Source of the DNA: JAJYTL01 sp046705265
GTDB lineage: Bacteria; Pseudomonadota; Alphaproteobacteria; Ferrovibrionales; Ferrovibrionaceae
DNA: 27,186 bases
Reading direction: 5' to 3'
Assembly: GCA_046705265.1 (NCBI GenBank)
Contig: JBJKQL010000073.1
Location: 1-27,186, forward strand
Shown: positions 22,214 to 27,186 of the stretch, piece by piece
Position numbering within the stretch: the stretch's first letter is position 1
How the letters are laid out: each line of letters begins with the position of its first letter
The notes under the pieces: generated by a model
Told to the model about the DNA's origin: nothing
Database searches by the model: none
What the model saw: only the letters and a program-made list of their open reading frames with translations
Program-made: the position numbers and the translations under genes

Positions 22214-23931
22214 TCGGCAGCGTCCGTGAGTAGGCTCTCGCCAGGACGGACCCTGACGAAGCGCACGGCTTCGGTATCGCAGGAAAATCCGCCGTCTTGA
22301 TAGCGGACGCGAGTGTAGCGCGACTGATCGTAGGCGCCGGGGGTGGGGAAATCGCTGCGAAAGTGGGCGCCGCGGGAGTTTTCCCGCGCCAGGGCAGCGG
22401 CGACAATCGCCCGGCTCACAAGAATGAGATTGCTGACGTTGAGCCAATCGTGCCAGGCGAGATTGAAGGCGGGATCCATGCCACCGAGGCCGACGGCCGC
22501 GAGTTCCGCCTCCAGCGCCGTCAACCCTTGCGCCGCGCGAGCGAGCCCATCACGATCACGGATGATGCCGGCCTGCTCCCACATCAACGCGTGAAGCCTT
22601 TCGCGAAGGTTGGAGATATCGCCGGACGGCAGGTCGAACGGGCGACGGCAAAAAGCCTCGGCGGCGGCGATCGCGGCTTCATCCGGGCCGCGGAACTCTG
22701 CCTCCGCAAGCACGAAACGCGCCAGGCTGTCACCGGCGACGCCGCCGAAAACCGTTGAATTGGCAACGCCGTTGCCGCCAAGGCGATTCGCGCCATGCAC
22801 CCCGCCGGTATCCTCGCCGGCCGCGAAAAGGCCGGCAATCTCGGTCGCACAGCTCGCGTCAAAAACGATGCCGCCCATCATGTAATGAGCCGTCGGCGTC
22901 ACTTCTACGAGCCCGCCGACAAGATCGAAACCACAATCGGCACAGCGCTCGACCATGCCCTTGAACTGGCGACGCACATCGGCTGCGGGAAGGTGCCGCA
23001 TGGTGATATAAACGCCGCCGTTCGGACCGGTGTTGCCCTTGCGGATTTCCTCGAACATAGCGCGGCTTACCACGTCGCGGGTGGCGCGTTCGGCGCGTGG
23101 ATCATACTCCGGCATGAAGCGGCGGCCGTCGCCGCCCAAAAGCTGGCCGCCCGCGCCACGCAAGCCCTCCTCGATAATGGTACCGGTGATTCGCGTCTCC
23201 GGTCCAGCCATGAGGCCGGTCGGGTGAAACTGCACCATCTCGAGATCCCGGAGCGTCAGTTCAGCGCGGAGCGCCATTGCCATCCCGTCGCACGACTTGT
23301 CGCCGGACGGCGTGTGATAGCGGTACATGGTCGGCCCGCCACCGGTCGCGAGCAGCACCGCCTTGGCGGCGACGAAGACGAAGTCACCCTTGCGCATGTC
23401 GATCAGGACGACACCGGCAATCGCGTCGCCAGTCGTCGTTTTGATCAACGCCACAGCCCGATGTTCTTCGAGCCGGCGGATGCCGCGCGCCCACACCTGC
23501 TCCGCCAAACGGTTGATGATCTCGATTCCGGTCAAATCACCCTTGTGCACCGTTCGATCGAAGGTCTGGCCGGCAAAGGCCTTCTGATGAAGGGTGCCGT
23601 CCGGATTACGGTCGAAGAAGCAGCCGAACTCGATCTCGAGTTCACGAACGCGAATCTGCGCGCCGGTGACGAGAGCCCAGGCGAGGTCCTGATCGTTCAG
23701 CCAGGCGCCGCCCTTGATCGTGTCCATAAAATGGCGTTCGACCGAATCCCCCGCCGCGAGCGCCACATTATAGCCGCCTTGCACCATGCGCGTGCAGCCG
23801 CATTTCCCCAAGAGTCCCTTGACGGCGACGGTGATTTCAGCCTCGGGTGCGGCCTTTTGCGCGTGTAGCGCCGCGAACAGGCCGGCGCCGCCGCTGCCGA
23901 GAATAAGAATGTCGGTCCGGATCCGCCTCAT
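22210..23931 (-). CDS. SdhA/FrdA-like FAD flavoprotein, dicarboxylate site conserved
   Basis: The 573-residue flavoprotein is of the succinate dehydrogenase/fumarate reductase/aspartate oxidase family. The FAD motif is LGSGGAGLFAA (from about residue 11). All four dicarboxylate-binding signatures are kept: FHPTGL, RGAGGQL, PTAHYMMGG and GANRLGGNG. The covalent-FAD histidine of SdhA is replaced (GCTRMVQGG instead of SHTVSAQGG), suggesting a soluble, non-covalent enzyme. No iron-sulfur or anchor subunit lies in this cluster. It probably desaturates a succinate-like substrate, or reduces a fumarate-like one. The start overlaps the fumarase beta stop and the end overlaps the Ldh2 start, both as ATGA. 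Confidence 0.85.
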   Translation of the reverse strand: MRRIRTDILILGSGGAGLFAALHAQKAAPEAEITVAVKGLLGKCGCTRMVQGGYNVALAAGDSVERHFMDTIKGGAWLNDQDLAWALVTGAQIRVRELEIEFGCFFDRNPDGTLHQKAFAGQTFDRTVHKGDLTGIEIINRLAEQVWARGIRRLEEHRAVALIKTTTGDAIAGVVLIDMRKGDFVFVAAKAVLLATGGGPTMYRYHTPSGDKSCDGMAMALRAELTLRDLEMVQFHPTGLMAGPETRITGTIIEEGLRGAGGQLLGGDGRRFMPEYDPRAERATRDVVSRAMFEEIRKGNTGPNGGVYITMRHLPAADVRRQFKGMVERCADCGFDLVGGLVEVTPTAHYMMGGIVFDASCATEIAGLFAAGEDTGGVHGANRLGGNGVANSTVFGGVAGDSLARFVLAEAEFRGPDEAAIAAAEAFCRRPFDLPSGDISNLRERLHALMWEQAGIIRDRDGLARAAQGLTALEAELAAVGLGGMDPAFNLAWHDWLNVSNLILVSRAIVAAALARENSRGAHFRSDFPTPGAYDQSRYTRVRYQDGGFSCDTEAVRFVRVRPGESLLTDAAE

Positions 23932-24539
23932 GCGCGGACGCCGAGGCGCGCTAAAACCTCGGCGCGGCGGGCTTCGGCCTCCGCCTGAACACGTTCATAA
24001 AGGCTACCGCCGTGAGCATCCATGCCGACCAAAAGCGGGCCAAAGCCTTTGATCCGAAAACGCCATAGGCATTCCGGATCGAGGTCGGGAAAATCGACCG
24101 CCTCGATCGCCTCGATCCAAGTGGTCTCGAGTGCGGCCGTACCGCCGATGACGGCGAGGTAGACGCCACCCAATTCTGCGAAGGCCGCCTTGGAGTCGGG
24201 CCCGAGGCCGCCCTTGCCGATGATCAGCCGCGCCCCCTCCTGCGCCATCAGCGGCCGGGTGAAACGTTCCATACGGGCGCTCGTCGTAGTGCCGATGCAG
24301 ATCGGAGCGAAGCCGGCCGGATTTTTTGGAGAAGCTTCGACTTTGCGCACGTTGGGCGCGGTATGCAGAACCGCGTGGCCACGCAAATCGAACCGGGTCT
24401 TGCGGCCACGATCGAACATGGCGATCTGGGTTGCGTCGCGGATGCCGAACAGCGTGCCGTCGAGCGTAACCACATCGCCGATGCGAAGGGCGCGGACTGT
24501 CGCATCGTCAAGGGGAGGAACGAGAGCGTGATGGGCCAT
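23928..24539 (-). CDS. Class I fumarase/tartrate dehydratase beta subunit
   Basis: The 203-residue protein corresponds to the C-terminal domain of class I [4Fe-4S] fumarases and to the beta subunit of two-part enzymes (TtdB/FumB type). Signatures are IGTTTSARMERF and IIGKGGLGPDSK, plus the GGTAALE stretch. With the alpha subunit it would add water to fumarate or a related unsaturated diacid. The start is 3 bases after the alpha stop, and the stop overlaps the flavoprotein start as ATGA. The length is normal. Tartrate dehydratase cannot be excluded from sequence alone. Confidence 0.88.
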   Translation of the reverse strand: MAHHALVPPLDDATVRALRIGDVVTLDGTLFGIRDATQIAMFDRGRKTRFDLRGHAVLHTAPNVRKVEASPKNPAGFAPICIGTTTSARMERFTRPLMAQEGARLIIGKGGLGPDSKAAFAELGGVYLAVIGGTAALETTWIEAIEAVDFPDLDPECLWRFRIKGFGPLLVGMDAHGGSLYERVQAEAEARRAEVLARLGVRA

Positions 24540-24542
24540 GGC

Positions 24543-25418
24543 TCAGAACCCGAACTGAATGCCCGCGGGCGTGATCGTCGCCGAGGCGCGCCGGGCCGAA
24601 TGGCACTGAATATTGACTGCCACCGGATTCATGGTGATGTGGGTAGCCGCCGTTTCCACATGCACGGCAAAGGCGGTCGAATCGCCGCCAAGGCCCTGAG
24701 GCCCGATCCCGAGGGCGTTGACGGCCTCGGAAAGTTCGGTCTCCAGCTTAGCGCCCTCCGGATCGTCGCAGATGCTGCCCAAAGGTCTCGTCGCCGCCAT
24801 TTTTGCGAGATGCGCGCAAAGGTCGGAAGTGCCGCCTACCCCAACACCGACGATGGTCGGCGGACACACCTTGCCGCCCGCCTCCATCACCTTGTCGATG
24901 ACGAAGGTTTTAATACCAGCGATACCATCGGCCGGTATGCACATCTTGAGAAATGACCCGTTCTCCGATCCGCTACCCTTCGGGATCATCTCGATCACGA
25001 TTTCGTCCGCGCGTTCGGAAAAATCGACGTTGATCACCGGTACCCGGCGGCCGCAAGACGTCTGCTCGTTGAGCCGCGTCAAGGGATGGACGACCGAAGA
25101 ACGGAAGGGATGTTCGCGCGTCGCTCCGGCACAGCCGCGCGCAATAGCCGCCTTGAGATCCGCGCCGTCGATTTCAAGGCCGCGGCCGACCGTGACATTA
25201 TAGATCGGAATGCCGGTATCCTGGCAAAGCAGATTGTTGGTTCGCTCCGCCACGCGGATGTTCTCGACCATGGTCGCGAGCACCGATCGGCCGGTCGCGT
25301 CGCTCTCGCTCGTCGAGATTCGCGTGAACCCCGACTTGATGTCATCCGGAAGGATCTTCAGCGCCCGGATATAGAGAAGCTTCGCGACTTCTTCAATGGT
25401 AGCAGAATCCACCTTCAT
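24543..25418 (-). CDS. Class I fumarase/tartrate dehydratase alpha subunit
   Basis: The 291-residue iron-sulfur subunit of a heterodimeric hydro-lyase has three cysteines in the positions expected for the [4Fe-4S] cluster: C65 (LLCQDTGIP), C185 (KVCPPTIVG) and C272 (IQCHSARR). The GVGVGGTSDL loop is also typical. The start is ATG 25418, which overlaps the permease stop as ATGA; an in-frame GTG at 25433 is less likely. Direct coupling of a hydratase to an ABC transporter gene is unusual and suggests that the imported compound or its product is the substrate. Confidence 0.9.
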   Translation of the reverse strand: MKVDSATIEEVAKLLYIRALKILPDDIKSGFTRISTSESDATGRSVLATMVENIRVAERTNNLLCQDTGIPIYNVTVGRGLEIDGADLKAAIARGCAGATREHPFRSSVVHPLTRLNEQTSCGRRVPVINVDFSERADEIVIEMIPKGSGSENGSFLKMCIPADGIAGIKTFVIDKVMEAGGKVCPPTIVGVGVGGTSDLCAHLAKMAATRPLGSICDDPEGAKLETELSEAVNALGIGPQGLGGDSTAFAVHVETAATHITMNPVAVNIQCHSARRASATITPAGIQFGF

Positions 25419-26305
25419 TTCTGCATCCCCCACTTGCGCACGGTATGAACTTCAATGGTGCGGAAGATCAAGTTCTCAACGCCGAGGCCGATCAAGATAA
25501 TCGCCGAAAGACCGGCAAAGACATAGGCCGTCTCAAGTTCATTGCCGTTCTTGAAGATGAACCAGCCGAGCCCGCCCGAGCCTGAGCTCACCCCGAACAC
25601 GAGTTCGGCGGCGATCAAGGTGCGCCAAGCAAAGGCCCAGGAGACCTTAAGGCCGGTGAGGATCGACGGGAAGGCCGCTGGCACCAGAATCTTCAGAACA
25701 TAGCGCCAGCCGCGTAGGCCGCAATTGCGCCCCGTCATGCGCAAGGCGTCGCTTACCGCGAGAAAGCCTGATTGTGTCGCCAGGGCTAAGGGCCACAACA
25801 CCGCATGGATCAGAACGAAGACAAGACTCGGCATGCCAAGCCCAAACCACAGCAACGCGAGCGGTAGGATTGCGATCGCGGGCAGCGGGTTGAACATCGC
25901 CGTCAAAGTGGCGAGCACGTCATTGCCGATCCGGGTCGAGACGGCAAAACCGGTCATCACCGCGGCGACAGCGACACCGGCAGCATAGCCGACCAGAAGG
26001 ACCTTGATCGAATACCAAGTCCTGATCAACAATTCACCACCGACGGTGGCCTTCCAAAAGGCTTCCGCCGTGGCCGAAAAGGTCGGCAGCATCAGAGGAT
26101 CGTTGAGCGGCATGGCATAGGCCTGCCACGCCACGGCGATGGCGATGAGCACGAGCGTTCGGCGAAGGGCGGTGATATTTGTGATCTGTTCCCAAAGCGA
26201 AAGCGGACGCGCCACCTCGCCGACATCGCCGGATGTGACATGTTCGTTGACGAATTCAGGTCGGACCGGCGGCAAGGCCGCAAGTCGTGCGTCAGAGATC
26301 GACAT
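25415..26305 (-). CDS. ABC transporter permease, SsuC/TauC/NrtB-like
   Basis: The 296-residue inner-membrane protein has a cytoplasmic N-terminus of about 45 residues followed by about six membrane helices. The coupling-loop region includes ALRMTGRNCGLRGWRYVLKI, with LPAAFP-like PAAFPSILTGLKVSWAFAW after it. This is the pattern of nitrate/sulfonate/taurine transporters (BPD_transp_1). It partners the ATPase encoded upstream (14-base overlap). The stop overlaps the fumarase alpha start. The periplasmic binding protein is not in the window and may lie beyond the right edge. Confidence 0.9.
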   Translation of the reverse strand: MSISDARLAALPPVRPEFVNEHVTSGDVGEVARPLSLWEQITNITALRRTLVLIAIAVAWQAYAMPLNDPLMLPTFSATAEAFWKATVGGELLIRTWYSIKVLLVGYAAGVAVAAVMTGFAVSTRIGNDVLATLTAMFNPLPAIAILPLALLWFGLGMPSLVFVLIHAVLWPLALATQSGFLAVSDALRMTGRNCGLRGWRYVLKILVPAAFPSILTGLKVSWAFAWRTLIAAELVFGVSSGSGGLGWFIFKNGNELETAYVFAGLSAIILIGLGVENLIFRTIEVHTVRKWGMQK

Positions 26306-27143
26306 CGGTCTCCTCCTTCATGTCCGAGCCATTTTCGAACAGCATCGCGTGGATGCGGCGATACATCGTCTGGAATTCGCTGCCCCCTTGGCTCGCGAAG
26401 TCATATTCATGAACGTTGAGTTCGGCCTTGACCCGGCCCGGATGTGGCGTCAGCACTAAAATCCGGCCACCAACCACAATCGCCTCTTCGATCGAATGGG
26501 TGACGAACAGCACCGTGAAGCGCAGATCTTGCCACATCTGCAATAACTCTTCCTGCATCTTTCTCCGGGTCAGGGCATCGAGCGCCGCAAACGGTTCGTC
26601 CATGAGCAGGATATCGGGCTCCATGGCCAGCGCGCGCGCGAGCGCTACCCGTTGCTTCATGCCGCCCGAGAGCATGTGCGGATAGACATCGACGAAGGAT
26701 TCGAGATTGACCTTGGCGATGTAGGCACGTGCGCGATCATCGGCAAGCTTCCGGCCGCACGTGCCGCTCGCAAGCAACGGAAACATCACGTTCTCTTTCA
26801 CCGTCTTCCACGGCAGAAGCTGGTCAAATTCCTGGAATACCATCATGCGGTCGGGCCCCGGCCGCTCGACCGGCCGCCCTTTCAGCGCCACGCTGCCTTC
26901 AACCGGCGCGATGAACCCGCCAACGCATTTCAACAAACTTGACTTGCCACAGCCGGACGGCCCGAGAACGACGAAGCGGTCACCCTGATAAATCTGAAAA
27001 TCGACGCGATAGGTCGCAGTGATCAGATGATCACGCGTCTTGTACTGCAGCGTCACGCCCTTCGCTTCCAGAAGAGGAGCGGTGGGGGGGCGGACCCCCC
27101 CCAGATCCTCCCAAACACCAAAACGCACATCAGCTGGAGCCAC
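26292..27143 (-). CDS. ABC transporter ATPase, SsuB/TauB/NrtD-like
   Basis: The 283-residue ATPase carries Walker A GPSGCGKS (61-68), Q-loop FQEFDQLLPW, signature LSGGMKQR (158-165), Walker B LLMDEP (179-184) and switch H216. It energises uptake with the permease. I take GTG 27143 as the start; GTG 27128 is possible, and neither has a strong ribosome-binding site. Codons 14-20 contain a run of seven G and a run of eight C in near-perfect complementarity, a possible slippage site. Family homology begins only after it, at PLLEAKGV, so the true start could also be GTG 27056. Confidence 0.88.
   Translation of the reverse strand: MAPADVRFGVWEDLGGVRPPTAPLLEAKGVTLQYKTRDHLITATYRVDFQIYQGDRFVVLGPSGCGKSSLLKCVGGFIAPVEGSVALKGRPVERPGPDRMMVFQEFDQLLPWKTVKENVMFPLLASGTCGRKLADDRARAYIAKVNLESFVDVYPHMLSGGMKQRVALARALAMEPDILLMDEPFAALDALTRRKMQEELLQMWQDLRFTVLFVTHSIEEAIVVGGRILVLTPHPGRVKAELNVHEYDFASQGGSEFQTMYRRIHAMLFENGSDMKEETDVDL
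27084..27102. repeat. G7/C8 inverted homopolymer tract
   Basis: Seven G (27084-27090) and eight C (27095-27102) flank the four bases CGGA. This makes a very stable hairpin at the 5' end of the ATPase reading frame, or in its leader if translation starts downstream. Such tracts are prone to length change. Confidence 0.7.
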
Positions 27144-27186
27144 GATTTTGCAAATTGGGGAACTACTAATCTAAAAAAACGATATC

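Noticed and set aside
22795..23868. 357-codon plus-strand frame opposite the second flavoprotein
   Set aside because: Shadow of the flavoprotein gene; no motif of its own.
23928..25418. Sulfolactate sulfo-lyase (SuyAB), which would directly support sulfonate breakdown
   Set aside because: The two subunits carry class I fumarase motifs (CQDTG, KGGLG), not the altronate-dehydratase-like sequence of SuyAB.

Overview
The window looks like chromosomal DNA of a GC-rich alphaproteobacterium, probably Hyphomicrobiales (Beijerinckiaceae-like) or Rhodospirillales. The basis is the fdxA-carD pairing, the seven-iron ferredoxin, the PagL-type deacylase and the strong GC codon bias. The genus cannot be fixed from the sequence alone. 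Apart from an IS21-family element at the left end, a FAD oxidase and a Rossmann protein, all genes lie on the minus strand.

Layout. (1) About 101-2910 is a complete IS21-family insertion sequence (istA, istB) bounded by tandem 23-bp repeats, five on the left and four on the right. (2) 2911-3682 is non-coding or degenerate DNA with several short hairpins, ending at tRNA-Arg(CCT). (3) 3832-8291 (minus) holds a ThDP-dependent acetolactate-synthase-like enzyme, a PagL-type lipid A 3-O-deacylase, a metallophosphatase-fold protein that has lost most metal ligands, a CarD/CdnL transcription factor and FdxA. (4) 8539-10140 (plus) is an alkylglycerone-phosphate-synthase-like FAD oxidase. It converges on an ATGA-coupled pair at 10158-12229: an SdhA-like flavoprotein and a short 2Fe-2S protein. 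(5) 12472-13377 (plus) is a Rossmann/DUF2520 protein, followed by a small conserved hypothetical on the minus strand. (6) 13937-20265 (minus) is a metal-efflux-type locus: CusR-like regulator, CusS-like kinase, RND adaptor and RND pump, with a perfect CusR-type palindrome just before the adaptor. (7) 20403-27143 (minus) is a very tightly packed cluster: SsuB/TauB-like ATPase, SsuC/TauC-like permease, class I fumarase alpha and beta, a second SdhA-like flavoprotein, an Ldh2-family dehydrogenase and, after a 68-bp gap, a TauE/SafE permease.

How the genes may work together. Region 7 is the most striking part. Uptake by a nitrate/sulfonate/taurine-type ABC system appears coupled to a desaturate-hydrate-oxidise series (flavoprotein, fumarase, hydroxyacid dehydrogenase) that mirrors succinate to fumarate to malate to oxaloacetate. 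A TauE-type anion exporter sits at the end. Four of the five junctions among the first six genes are 4-bp ATGA overlaps or a 14-bp overlap, and the fifth has a 3-bp gap. This suggests a dedicated catabolic route for an imported dicarboxylate-like, possibly sulfonated, compound; the substrate is inference. The flavoprotein at 10508-12229 is a relative that has lost two of the four canonical dicarboxylate-binding residues, so it probably acts on something else.
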